Below are positions 53,231-62,107 of a DNA stretch of 64,000 nt, one piece after another (the stretch's first letter is position 1; every line of letters begins with the position of its first letter). Made by a program: the position numbers and the translations under genes. This stretch comes from Saprospiraceae bacterium (GTDB taxonomy: Bacteria; Bacteroidota; Bacteroidia; Chitinophagales; Saprospiraceae), in NCBI GenBank assembly GCA_016710115.1, contig JADJLN010000019.1:186001-250000 (forward strand). Reading direction: 5' to 3'. The notes under the pieces are model-generated. The model was not told the DNA's origin. It was given only the letters and a program-made list of their open reading frames with translations, and made no database searches.

Positions 53231-53258
53231 AAAAAAAGCCTGACAACTCGTGCCAGGC
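53231..53258 (-). terminator. Rho-independent-type terminator after the SDR gene
   Basis: On the minus strand GCCTGGCA pairs imperfectly with TGTCAGGC around a short loop and is followed by seven T residues. It lies 26 bp beyond the SDR stop codon. Confidence 0.7.
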
Positions 53259-53283
53259 CCATTTGTTGAAATCATGATCTGCT

Positions 53284-54262
53284 TTAGATCTCAAAAGCAC
53301 CAACCGCTTTTTCACACCCCTCCCAATTGATCCGAACATTCGATTCATCCGTCAACAGTTCCTCTGGTGGCAGGAGATCCGGATAGCCGGCCCAACCGGC
53401 AGAGGGACCATAGAAATGACCGGACTTCGCCGTTTCATCCAGGCAACAACGGATGATGCCCGCAGCGCCATCCTCCGGGGATTGGGCCATGTTCATGAAG
53501 TCAGAGGTGGCATCCATTCCACCATCCTGATCCGTGGTGAGTTGGAGATTGGTAGCTGCCAGGCCAGGATGGGCGAGCAAGGGTAGCACATGGGTGATCC
53601 CTGCCGCTTCGAGCTTCTGTTGGAGCCCATAAGTGAAGGTCGCATTGGCCAGTTTGGTCTGGTGATAGCGCTCCCACCGGGGTCCGCCGAACTGCATGTT
53701 CTCCTCTTCCGTGCCATCACCTCCCAGGTTGCCACCCCGGGCCTCAAAATATTCCGGTGCCAAGGGGTCCGCCAAGGCGCGCACCCGAGGAATGATTCAC
53801 GATCCTGGCCTGCTCGCTATTGAGCATCAGTGGGAATAGCTCTTTGGTCAACAAGAAGTGAGACAGCACATTGGTTTGCATCTGCACATCATAGCCATCG
53901 GCGGTCGCCGTATCCTTGAGGGCCATGACCCCGGCATTGTTGACAAGTACGTCCAGCACCTGATGTCTGGATTTCACCGCATCAACCGCCTGACGCACGC
54001 TGTCGAACAGCTGCAGGTCGCAATCGATGGCTTCAAACCGTCCATCCGGCACTTCTTCCTGCAATCGCTGCAGACTGTCCTGAGCCCGCTCGCTCTTCCG
54101 GTTCAGCAGGATGACGGTCGCCCCTTTCCTGGCCAGTTCGCGTGCGCAGACATATCCCGTTCCACTCGTCGTGCCCGTAATGGCCACTACCTTGTTGGTC
54201 ATATCCCGTCCGTGAGCCCGGATCACCTCCGGGAGGTGCTTTGTTTCAATGTTTCGTGTCAT
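53284..54262 (-). CDS. Short-chain dehydrogenase/reductase, frameshifted
   Basis: About 326 residues when joined. Rossmann motif VVAITGTTSGTGYVCARELA (TGxxxGxG), the NNAG motif (VLVNNAGVMAL), INHSS-like catalytic Ser (ARIVNHSSGARLGG), and the active-site YHQTKLAN (YxxxK). It resembles the retinol-dehydrogenase/WW-oxidoreductase-like SDRs, which are NAD(P)-dependent; the substrate is unknown. A one-base shift near 53770 splits it. The ATG at 54262 is preferred; an upstream TTG at 54292 is also in frame. It lies 98 bp downstream of the AraC regulator on the same strand, a common Bacteroidota pairing. Confidence 0.88.
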
Positions 54263-54360
54263 GTTGTCGTTGACTGTTGTTTGATGATCCAAAGGTCCTG
54301 CCCGCGGATCCTTTCCGCAGACACAGTTTGCATGGACTGCAACACAAAATGCGGAATGGG

Positions 54361-55268
54361 TCAGTTCATGCCCCGGTATTCCATCGGCGTCAGGCCCGTC
54401 CTGGATTTGAAGAGCCGGGTAAAGTAGTGCGGATAGTTGAAGCCCAGGTCGTACGCGATCTCACTGACCGTCTGCTCGGAATTCAGGAGCATATTCTTCG
54501 CACGTTCCACGATATACCCGTTGATATGGTCCTTGGCTGTGCGGCCGGTTTCTTTCTTGATCAGATCACTGAAATAATGCTGCGACAGATTGGCCCGGGC
54601 GGCAAACTGCTCGATGGACGGCACACCGGATTCCAGGGCTTTTTCCTGGTTGTAATACGCCTTGAGCTCGCGTTCGAACAGGGCGACAATATCCTTGCTC
54701 TGGCTGGTGCGCGTGTTGAACTGCCGCTCATAAAACGCCTGGCATAGTTGAGCAACAGTTCCAGGTTGGATACGATCACTCGTTGACTGTGATTGTCGAT
54801 CCGCTGCTCATATTCATTCCGGATATGGGCGATACAGTCCATGACGATCCGCTCCTCTTCTTCTGAGAGGTGAAGTGCCTCAAAGACATCATAGCCAAAA
54901 AAGGAATATTCATCGATGATGCTCCCCAGATGGGTATTGCGAATAAGGTCGGGATGAAAGTACAGCATCCAGCCAGTGATCTCTCCCTTCCTGATCGCTC
55001 GTGTCACCGTATAGACCTGGCCCGGGGCAGAGAAGACCATGACACCTTCGTCAAAGTCGAAAGAATTGCGTCCATAGTCGACCCCGCAGTTCTTGTCCTT
55101 GATAGAGATCATGTACAGATCGGAATACGAGCGGGTACCAACTGCTTCTTGTCCAGCCGAAAATTCGGCAGTATCCAGAATGGAGATCAGGGGGTGCTTC
55201 GGTTTGGGATACCCCATAAACTGGTGCATGCCGGCGATAGATCGAATTTCATGGATGGATCCGTTCAT
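54361..55268 (-). CDS. AraC-family transcriptional regulator, frameshifted
   Basis: About 302 residues. The start at 55268 (MNGSIHEIRSIAGMHQFMGY) matches the Bacteroidota family opening that leads into PKPKHPLISILD; the open frame extends 25 codons further without family sequence. The N-terminal sensor domain has GQVYTVTRAIRKGEITGWML. The C-terminal domain has two HTHs: FAARANLSQHYFSDLIKKET and VSEIAYDLGFNYPHYFTRLFK, ending TGLTPMEYRG. A shift near 54738 lies between the domains. It probably controls the SDR gene 98 bp downstream; the inducer is unknown. Confidence 0.88.
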
Positions 55269-55430
55269 AAGAAGCTCTTTGACACCACGAAGGTCCGTAT
55301 CCGCCAGATGACCGACCGACACAAAACGCAGATGGTAGGACACAATATAGAGGAATGGGGGTATTTCGAAAATTCCAGCGCTGATGGTGGAGTGAGGGGA
55401 GAAACGCGAAGGCGCGAAGACGCTAAGGAT

Positions 55431-55480
55431 GGTTATTCGGTTATTCGGTTATTCGGTTATTCGGTTATTCGTTTATTCGG
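55431..55480 (+). repeat. 8-bp tandem repeat (ggttattc), six copies
   Basis: Five exact ggttattc units and one gtttattc unit lie head to tail. A length-variable microsatellite between the AraC gene and the peptidase gene. The rest of 55269-55834 holds no gene. Confidence 0.92.
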
Positions 55481-55561
55481 ATTAATTAAAAGATCGTCGC
55501 CAAATCAGGGTCAGGACCTCGAGCACTCGGGGTCGCCAGCTTGCCTGTCCGCCGGTGGAGG

Positions 55562-55675
55562 AAGGCGGGCCAAAGGTGAATGACCACAGTCAAAATTTCT
55601 TCCGGGAAGCCACGAGTGGAATACTGCATACCTGCCAGGTGTAACATTCCCAGGTTTATCTTGGACAGATCTGAG
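55562..55675 (+). repeat. Dispersed ~113-bp element, copy B
   Basis: Same block order as copy A at 51965, with aaggcgggccaaaggtg, tcaaaatttc, tggaatactgca, ttggacagatctga. The associated tcgtcgccaaatcaggg motif lies 68 bp before it, versus about 330 bp in copy A. Confidence 0.75.
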
Positions 55676-55834
55676 TGGATTTCCACTACAGCGGAGAAGT
55701 ATTCATTCAGGTTGAAGTTCGTCACTATTGCCAGGGTGCTGACCCCAAGCCTGTCCATGCCGGGACCATGAAGCGGCCGGGTGGGAGGATGAACGGGATT
55801 CCCTACCTTCGGACATCCAATCCATACAGAATCA

Positions 55835-57223
55835 ATGATGCGGAAATCCATAACCCTGATCAGCCTCCTTTTCCTGGCATGGTCGATCACTCAAGCCCAG
55901 TCGGATGACGATGCATTCGTGCTCAAACAGATCCACACCGCCGCCCTCGAACATGGCAAGGCCTATACCTGGCTCACCTATCTCTCCGAAGAGGTGGGTG
56001 GTCGACTGGCCGGTTCGCCCCAATCCAAGCAGGCTATTGCCTACACATTCGGTGAACTGGACAAGCTGGACAATGTTGCCGCCTGGAAGCAGAAGTGTAC
56101 CGTTCCCGTCTGGGAACGCGGTGAAAAAGAACAGGTGATCATCCGCCAAAATGGCAACATCGTCAAAACCCTGGATGTCCTTGCCCTCGGCTATTCCGGT
56201 TCGACAAAACGAAATGGTGTACAGGCATCCATTGTTGAAGTTCACTCACTGGATGAAGTGGATACCCTCGGTTTTGCCCTGGATGGCAAGATCGTATTCT
56301 ACAACCGCCCGTTCGAGGTGAACGAAATGAATCCGTTTCATGGATATGGCAAAGCTGTTGATCAGCGCGTCTATGGACCTGCCAAAGCCGCCAAATATGG
56401 AGCGGTGGCCTGTCTTGTCCGGTCGATGACACCCAACTATGACGATGTGCCCCATACCGGCGTCACGATTTTCCCCGATGATGTCGAGCCGATACCGGCG
56501 ATCGCTATTACGACCAATGATGCAACCTGGCTGAGCAACGAACTGAAAAGGAAAGTTCGGACCGATGCCACCGTGATCACCTCCTGCAAAGCGAAGGGCA
56601 ATTTCAAATCCTATAATGTCATCGGTGAATTGACGGGTTCCGTCAGTCCGGATACGGTCATCCTGATCGGCGGCCACCTCGACTCCTGGGATGTCGGCGG
56701 CGGAGCCCATGATGATGGCGCGGGCTGCGTGCAGGCCATGGATGTGCTCAACCTGCTCAATCAGATCGGTTACACACCGCGATATACCATCAGAGCCGTG
56801 CTCTTCATGAATGAAGAAAGTGGGCTGGGTGGAGGAAAGGCCTATGCCGATTCTGCACGTACTTCCAATACATTTCATCTCGCAGCCATCGAGTCGGATG
56901 CCGGTGGGTTTACACCACGCGGTTTTTCCATGGAAGCAGATCCGGAGGTGTTCACCCGATATTATCGCAAGGCCAGTGATTGGCTTCCCCTGCTCGAACC
57001 TTATGGGCTGACGCTTTCCCAGGGCGGCAGCGGCGCGGATATCGGTCCGCTGAAATCCATGAAAGGCCTGCTCGTCGGTTTTAAACCCGACCCGCAGCGT
57101 TATTTCGACTTCCATCATACCCGCAATGACCGCATCCAGAATGTCAACGAACGGGAATTGGAACTCGGCGCTGCAGCAATTACCAGCCTGGTGTATTTAA
57201 TTGATAAATATGGACTGGAATAA
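55835..57223 (+). CDS. M28 family zinc peptidase (carboxypeptidase Q-like), secreted
   Basis: 462 residues. Signal peptide MMRKSITLISLLFLAWSITQAQ. A PA domain is inserted around residues 120-255 (VDQRVYGPAKAAKYGAVACLVRSMT). The metallopeptidase core has GGHLDSWDVGGGAHDDGAGC (His281, Asp283, Asp293), NEESG (Glu327/328), ESDAGGF and a final FHHTRND that supplies the last zinc ligand. The family removes N-terminal residues or cleaves dipeptides with two zinc ions. Export implies nutrient peptide digestion in the periplasm or outside. ATG at 55835 or 55838. Confidence 0.93.
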   Translation: MMRKSITLISLLFLAWSITQAQSDDDAFVLKQIHTAALEHGKAYTWLTYLSEEVGGRLAGSPQSKQAIAYTFGELDKLDNVAAWKQKCTVPVWERGEKEQVIIRQNGNIVKTLDVLALGYSGSTKRNGVQASIVEVHSLDEVDTLGFALDGKIVFYNRPFEVNEMNPFHGYGKAVDQRVYGPAKAAKYGAVACLVRSMTPNYDDVPHTGVTIFPDDVEPIPAIAITTNDATWLSNELKRKVRTDATVITSCKAKGNFKSYNVIGELTGSVSPDTVILIGGHLDSWDVGGGAHDDGAGCVQAMDVLNLLNQIGYTPRYTIRAVLFMNEESGLGGGKAYADSARTSNTFHLAAIESDAGGFTPRGFSMEADPEVFTRYYRKASDWLPLLEPYGLTLSQGGSGADIGPLKSMKGLLVGFKPDPQRYFDFHHTRNDRIQNVNERELELGAAAITSLVYLIDKYGLE

Positions 57224-57225
57224 AT

Positions 57226-57355
57226 CACAAGCACCAAATGACAAATCCCAAACAATTGACAAGCACCAATATTCAATGACCAAAACCAAACCTTCCGTTT
57301 CGGTCATTCGAATTTCGAATTTGAAATTTATTTGTGATTTGTGATTTGGTGCTTT
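57226..57355. repeat. ~130-bp imperfect palindrome between peptidase and VOC genes
   Basis: Left arm caagcaccaaatgacaaat (57228) is complementary to atttgtgatttggtgctt (57336-57353). An inner pair, aatgaccaaaac and gtttcggtcatt, also matches. The transcript could fold into one long hairpin, so it may act as a terminator or be a palindromic repeat unit. Confidence 0.65.
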
Positions 57356-57366
57356 AACCTCCTCCT

Positions 57367-58554
57367 ATGCGTTCCTACTTTCTCATTCTTCTTTTCCTTC
57401 CTGTCATGGCCATCTCGCAGGAGGTTCCTCCTGCGCTGCCCGTCGATTCGACAGGTGAAATATCACCAGTCTATTTTGAGGAAGCCGAAGAGATGGATGT
57501 CTCGTGGGCCGGCGATGGCGTGGGCATCAGTGGTGTGTATGAAGCCGTTATAGGTACCCACGATCTCAACGAAGCCTTGCATTATTATGGAGAAATGGGG
57601 TTTCGTGTCACCAATACCGGTTACCTGAATAAACTGGCCGCACAAAATCTGTATGGTATTCCGTCCGCTTTAAAAGGATATCGTTTACAGAATGGAAAAA
57701 GCGACAGCCATGGGCTGATCCGGTTATGGATATGGGACGAGCCACTCGGTGATGGCGTCGGGTATGCACAACCCGGCACGATCGGCATGCGCATTGCGGC
57801 CATGCTGACCACGGATATTTTCTGGCTTCACGATATCTATTCTGATGCCCGCGAAGGGGGCGAACCCTGGTTGGTCACCGACCCTATTCGCCAGGGTGTC
57901 ATGGGTGATGCAGATGGTCCGTTCTCCTTTTACGAGCGTGCAGCCACCACTCGTGAAATGGCCGTATATGGGAAAGAAATGAACCATCTGTTTTATCAAC
58001 GATATGGGTACACGATTCCCGGATATGGGAATATTCATCTGGCTACCCGGTTGGGCACCAGCGAATTGACCCATCATGATCTGTTCATCCGTGTCGATTC
58101 ATTCCAGCAGCTTAATTATCTGGTGACCGCCCTTGGCTTGCAAGCAGATGGACCACCGGTTCTGGAAGGAGATTGGTTGTCGGGTCCACGCCATCTTTAC
58201 CTGCTGCAACCCGGAGAATCCTATTGGTTTCAGACCTTCCGTTCACCGAATAATATCTGCGGAAAACTCCGCTTCTTTATGCCCGTTGATCCGCGTGCTG
58301 ACCGGTCGGATCTCCAGCGCCCCGGGTATGGCGGGATCACCGCACATACATTTTACACGCCGCGTCTCGGCCTAGTCTGGGCCAGTGTCACAGAAGCCGG
58401 ATTAGAGCCCACACCCATCATGCCCAATGAATTTGGTGAACGCTGTTTTGTTTTCCGCGGTCCCGAAGGAAATACCTGGCAAATCATCGAAAAGATTACC
58501 GCACCAGTAAATGAACCATTTCCTATTTTCCATCTTCAATTGCTGAATGATTAA
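57367..58554 (+). CDS. VOC superfamily protein, exported
   Basis: 395 residues. Signal peptide MRSYFLILLFLPVMAISQ. Two vicinal-oxygen-chelate (glyoxalase/dioxygenase-type) modules follow: ISGVYEAVIGTHDLNEALHYYGEMGFRV near residue 60, and LTHHDLFIRVDSFQQLNYLVTALG near 245. The C-terminus reads EGNTWQIIEKI and FPIFHLQLLND. Metal-binding His and Glu in the strands are plausible, but a reaction cannot be assigned; an exported VOC protein is uncommon. A degraded 3' remnant of a second copy lies at 60236-60354, past the REP cluster. Confidence 0.82.
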   Translation: MRSYFLILLFLPVMAISQEVPPALPVDSTGEISPVYFEEAEEMDVSWAGDGVGISGVYEAVIGTHDLNEALHYYGEMGFRVTNTGYLNKLAAQNLYGIPSALKGYRLQNGKSDSHGLIRLWIWDEPLGDGVGYAQPGTIGMRIAAMLTTDIFWLHDIYSDAREGGEPWLVTDPIRQGVMGDADGPFSFYERAATTREMAVYGKEMNHLFYQRYGYTIPGYGNIHLATRLGTSELTHHDLFIRVDSFQQLNYLVTALGLQADGPPVLEGDWLSGPRHLYLLQPGESYWFQTFRSPNNICGKLRFFMPVDPRADRSDLQRPGYGGITAHTFYTPRLGLVWASVTEAGLEPTPIMPNEFGERCFVFRGPEGNTWQIIEKITAPVNEPFPIFHLQLLND

Positions 58555-58625
58555 ACCTGGAGGAATTTATTTAATTCCAATTCCATTCCGCGAAAGGATC
58601 TTCTCAGTTAGTGAGGCGTTTCTTG

Positions 58626-58912
58626 CGCCCATTCAGGGCTTGACTAAATTATTCAATTTAATACATCCCGCGCTGCGGGATGCTTTTGTTATAGCGCCCC
58701 TTCAGGGCTGATTAAAATACCCTGACTCACAATCATTTGAAATTAGCCCGATTCTCTTCAGCGATCAACCTTGTTTTTTAATGGGTTCTTCTCTTCAGAT
58801 TTATATCAACTTCACACTTTCAGGGAGCCCCAACGGGGCGCAATATCATAGCGAATGGCAGCGCCATTCGTCCAAATGCAATAAATACCCAGGAGCCCTG
58901 AAGGGGCGTAAG
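58626..58912. repeat. REP-type palindrome pair 1
   Basis: Type A (58626-58710): ccattcagggcttg, tcccgcgctgcggga hairpin, gccccttcagggct. Type B (58820-58912): agccccaacggggcg hairpin, gcgaatggcagcgccattcg hairpin, agccctgaaggggcg. A and B are separated by ~110 bp of unique sequence. Confidence 0.85.
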
Positions 58913-59056
58913 CAAATACCGACTATCTCCTCCTTTATCATCCTCATTTTTATGTTCATACCCTGCTAAAATATCGGGATAGATGCCTTTACTATGTGGA
59001 TGGAATAACCTCGATGACTCATATATCTCCTTCAGGAAATAAGAGGGTTTGCTTAC

Positions 59057-59308
59057 GCCCCTTCAGGGCTTGACTAAATTATTCAATTTAATACATCCCG
59101 CGCTGCGGGATGCTTTGTTATAGCGCCCCTTCAGGGCTTGCCTGCGGATTTGTCGGTTTTCTCTCTGGATTCTGACATCACGTCCAGTTAAAATTAAGCT
59201 GATTCATGATCACTTCGGTAAGCCCCAACGGGGCGTGAGATCCTAGCGAATGGCAACGCCATTCGTTCCTATGTCTAATTATTCAGGAGCCCTGAAGGGG
59301 CGAAAGAC
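59057..59308. repeat. REP-type palindrome pair 2
   Basis: Type A at 59057-59141 and type B at 59221-59308, with the same hairpins as pair 1 and almost identical internal sequence in type A. It lies just upstream of the transposase gene. Confidence 0.87.
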
Positions 59309-59442
59309 ATTACTGCCAAACGAAACGTCACCATTTATCAATTGATAATACATTTATTGCTATTTTAATTTCTCAAAAGTGGCTGTCGGTAAGGATACTA
59401 TTCATTAAATTGGAATAATATTATTGTGTAAAATCAAATTAT

Positions 59443-59894
59443 ATGGGCCAATCTCTTGTACGAAACTACATACATATCACCTTTAGTACTAAAAATCGCC
59501 AACGTTTAATCCTTCCTTCAATAGAGATGGATCTGCACAAATATATTGGTGGTATTGTTCGTAATCTGGAATGCATACCAATCACTATAGGGGAACAGAG
59601 GACCATGTACATATTCTTTGCCTCCTCTCGCAAAAAATTGCTCTCATGAAATTCATGGAGGGGATCAAAGGTCATTCCTCAAAATGGATTAAATCAAAGG
59701 GTCCTGAATTTCAGAAATTTTATTGGCAACGAGGCTATGGAGCATTTTCTGTCAAGAGTCATGATGTAGAGACCGTGCAACAGTACATCACTAATCAGCA
59801 CGAACATCATCAGCAATTATCCTTCCAGGAAGAGTATCTCCGTTTCCTTCATGAATACCAGATTGAATATGATGAGCGCTATGTATGGGATTGA
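59443..59894 (+). CDS. REP-associated tyrosine transposase (Y1/IS200-like), frameshifted
   Basis: About 150 residues joined across a one-base shift near 59590. It starts MGQSLVRNYIHITFSTKNRQ, then GTEDHVHILCLLS with the HUH motif (His-Val-His), KFMEGIKGHSSKWIK, and FYWQRGYGAFSVKSHD carrying the probable catalytic Tyr. Ends EYQIEYDERYVWD. Single-domain Y1 transposases nick and join single-stranded DNA. RAYT members act on REP palindromes. Here palindrome pairs lie on both sides (59057-59308 upstream, 59909-60206 downstream), which supports the RAYT assignment over a plain IS200. Confidence 0.87.
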
Positions 59895-59908
59895 GGGTAA
59901 CCTCTTGC

Positions 59909-60206
59909 GCCCCTTCAGGGCTTACTAATTTATTCTATTCTATTCATCCCGCGTTGCGGGATGCTTTGATCTGACGCCCCTTCAGGGCTAATTAAAACCC
60001 TCTGATCTTCGATAGTTCGGAATAAACCGAATGACGGGAATTCATTCCCAGGAATATGATGAATGGCTCTTCCAGTCGGTGTACCAATTTCGCAATCACA
60101 CAATTTGCTCAAACCTAGGGAGCCCCAAAGGGGCGTAAGATTCTAGCGAATGGCAGCGCCATTCGTTCTTATGTCTAAATATTCAGAAGCCCTGAAGGGG
60201 CGCAAG
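59909..60206. repeat. REP-type palindrome pair 3
   Basis: Type A at 59909-59992 (atcccgcgttgcgggat hairpin between two ccccttcagggct segments) and type B at 60118-60206 (agccccaaaggggcg and gcgaatggcagcgccattcg hairpins). It follows the transposase stop by 14 bp. The two hairpin stems differ from pairs 1 and 2 by compensated or single changes. Confidence 0.87.
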
Positions 60207-60235
60207 AATTTACTGCCTAATCTGTACCGTCCATC

Positions 60236-60354
60236 TCCGATTTGTTTGCTGTAGTCCAAATGAAGGCACCCGGCAGAACGACGAAATGATCACAGATACT
60301 GACAATGAGTCCTTTCCGATCTTTCATTTGCAGCGGCTAAATGATTTTATCTGA
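60236..60354 (+). pseudogene. 3' remnant of a second VOC gene
   Basis: The frame ending at TGA 60352-60354 reads SPNEGTRQNDEMITDTDNES, then FPIFHLQRLNDFI. This aligns with the last residues of the VOC protein (GPEGNTWQIIEKITAPVNEP, FPIFHLQLLND), also at DNA level. No intact upstream part exists; REP palindromes abut it. It is what is left of a duplicated or alternative 3' end. Confidence 0.7.
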
Positions 60355-60395
60355 TCAGGGTCATTGACGGCTTACGAATACAGGCCCGTATCTTT

Positions 60396-60950
60396 GTGGC
60401 TATGGATACGCACCTTCATGAACGATTTACCCCGGCCATCAATCAGATCCGGATTTGGCATGGAGATCAGCAACGGAAATATTCCTTCGAACCCTACTGG
60501 ACACATCCCGTTACGGTCGCTACCATCATTGCCGAACATCTGGATACCGATGAAGCCATCCTTTCCGCTCTGTTTCACGATGTAGTCGAAGACACACCCT
60601 TCGGTCCGCACGATATCTTTTCCTTTGTCCGCCAAAACTATTCCGGTGCCAATGCGACAATGGTGACAGACACGGTTATGGATCTGACTAATCGATATGA
60701 AAAAGAGCATTGTCCGGGTCTGAATCAGGCTGAACGACATCGATTGGAAACACTACGACTGAGTAGAATTTCCCCCTTTGCCCAATCGATCAAATACGGA
60801 GATATCACACACAATTGTATTTCCATCCGGGAATTCGCACCGGCTTATGCCGCACACTATCTGGATCAGAAACGAGAGATCCTCGACGTCATGGACAAAG
60901 GTCACCTCCTCCTCCTGGAACGGGCCAAACAGGTTGTTCAATCACGATAG
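60396..60950 (+). CDS. HD-domain hydrolase, SpoT/MESH1-like
   Basis: 184 residues (Met at 60396 or 60402). HD motifs fit the (p)ppGpp hydrolase layout: His37 (YWTHPVTVATIIAE), His61-Asp62 (ALFHDVVEDTPFG, with the ED pair), and a late Asp136 (IKYGDITHN). The 24-residue His-to-His spacing equals that of SpoT. There is no synthetase domain, so it could be a stand-alone alarmone hydrolase or a related nucleotide phosphohydrolase. Cytoplasmic. Closely follows the VOC remnant and precedes a convergent cytochrome gene. Confidence 0.75.
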   Translation: MAMDTHLHERFTPAINQIRIWHGDQQRKYSFEPYWTHPVTVATIIAEHLDTDEAILSALFHDVVEDTPFGPHDIFSFVRQNYSGANATMVTDTVMDLTNRYEKEHCPGLNQAERHRLETLRLSRISPFAQSIKYGDITHNCISIREFAPAYAAHYLDQKREILDVMDKGHLLLLERAKQVVQSR

Positions 60951-60971
60951 AGTGATAAGTCAAAAAACCCT

Positions 60972-61918
60972 CTACCTCTTGACCTCGTTGTGGATCGCAG
61001 GTACCGTGCGCAAATAGGCATAGATCTCCTGGATTTCCTTATCCGGCAATACCGTATGGGTCAACATCGGATATCGCAATGAACTCCCATCCTGTTTCTT
61101 CCCATATTTCACCGCTTGCAGAAACTGCTCCTCTGTCCAGTTGCCGATGCCCGTCTCCGGATCCGGGGTGATATTCGCCGAATAGACCACTTCACCCTCC
61201 AGATTTAACAGCGGATTTCCACCGGCAAAATACCCCTCAGATTTTTCCGGTTCCAGACTGCTATTCGTTTTGAAGTCAGCAGAATGGCAATTGTAACAAT
61301 CATAGGCCGCAACGGCATAATACCGCCCGGTGGCCATGATATCATTTGTGTCGGGCAGCATGATGGGTTCTTTCGGAAAGGGCGGTGGACCCAGAACTGT
61401 TCGGGAAAGCAATTTGACCAGAAAATTGGGGATGGTCGGCGCCAATTCTAATTGCGATGATTGCACGGGGGCGCATCCGAACGCAACCAGGCAATGATGG
61501 AGTAAATGTCTTCATCTGCCAGTAAGGGATATTTTGGCATATATGCCGGCGCAAATGAACCATCCTTTCGGATCCCCGTCCGCAGGAAGACAAAGATCTC
61601 CCCGTCAGTCCAGTTGCCGATCCCCTTTTCCTTATCCTGAGTAATATTTCTGGAACGAATGACACCGAATTCCTTGGGGACATCCTTCATGTGCATCCCC
61701 GATAATCGGTTGTCACTCCCCATATGGCAATTCATGCATTGCACAGCTGCGATCTTTGCGCCCTTGGCCACACGTTCCGGTGTCACCTCCACAGCCAGGT
61801 CCAATTCAATGGGTTCAAATGAGGGCATACCGCCGAATTGAATGAATGCCGCAAAACCGGCAACAACAAGCAACAATACGAGCACGACCAGCCCGATTCG
61901 TTTCATCCAGGTTTTCAT
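60972..61918 (-). CDS. Membrane-anchored di-heme c-type cytochrome, frameshifted
   Basis: About 315 residues from ATG 61918 (MKTWMKRIGLVVLVLLLVVAG, an anchor helix). Two haem-binding sites: CMNCH (Cys61, Cys64, His65) and CYNCH in the second half. Each is followed by a copy of SRNITQDKEKGIGNWTDGE / SANITPDPETGIGNWTEEQ and a Met-containing loop (AYMPKYPLL, LRYPMLTHT). The tandem domains point to duplication. A one-base shift near 61465 joins WLRSDAPP to QSSQLELAP. It would carry electrons in the periplasm; the partner is not visible here. Confidence 0.9.
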
Positions 61919-62107
61919 AGCGTATTTGATTGGTTGAATAGGTCCCTCCAAGATAATAAATTGTGCGGAATAGGCCGTTTGACCAATCAAATGATTTTTC
62001 CTGTGATTAAACCAGTTGTACATTTACATGTCTAACGTCTGGTGTGAGGCAACGAATTTCTCCAGATTCTCACCATGTAATTCATGCACATCTTCAATTC
62101 ATTGCAT

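Larger units (their letters stand above)
52710..53283. other. Intergenic region with the clearest GTAC array
   Basis: No gene is supported. A GGAGG-rich stretch (52710-52755) follows the SRPBCC stop, then the 11-bp array at 52944-53101, then a minus-strand terminator at 53231-53258. Confidence 0.65.

Noticed and set aside
56246..57118. 290-codon minus-strand frame opposite the M28 peptidase
   Set aside because: Antisense of a confident peptidase gene, with no recognisable motif.
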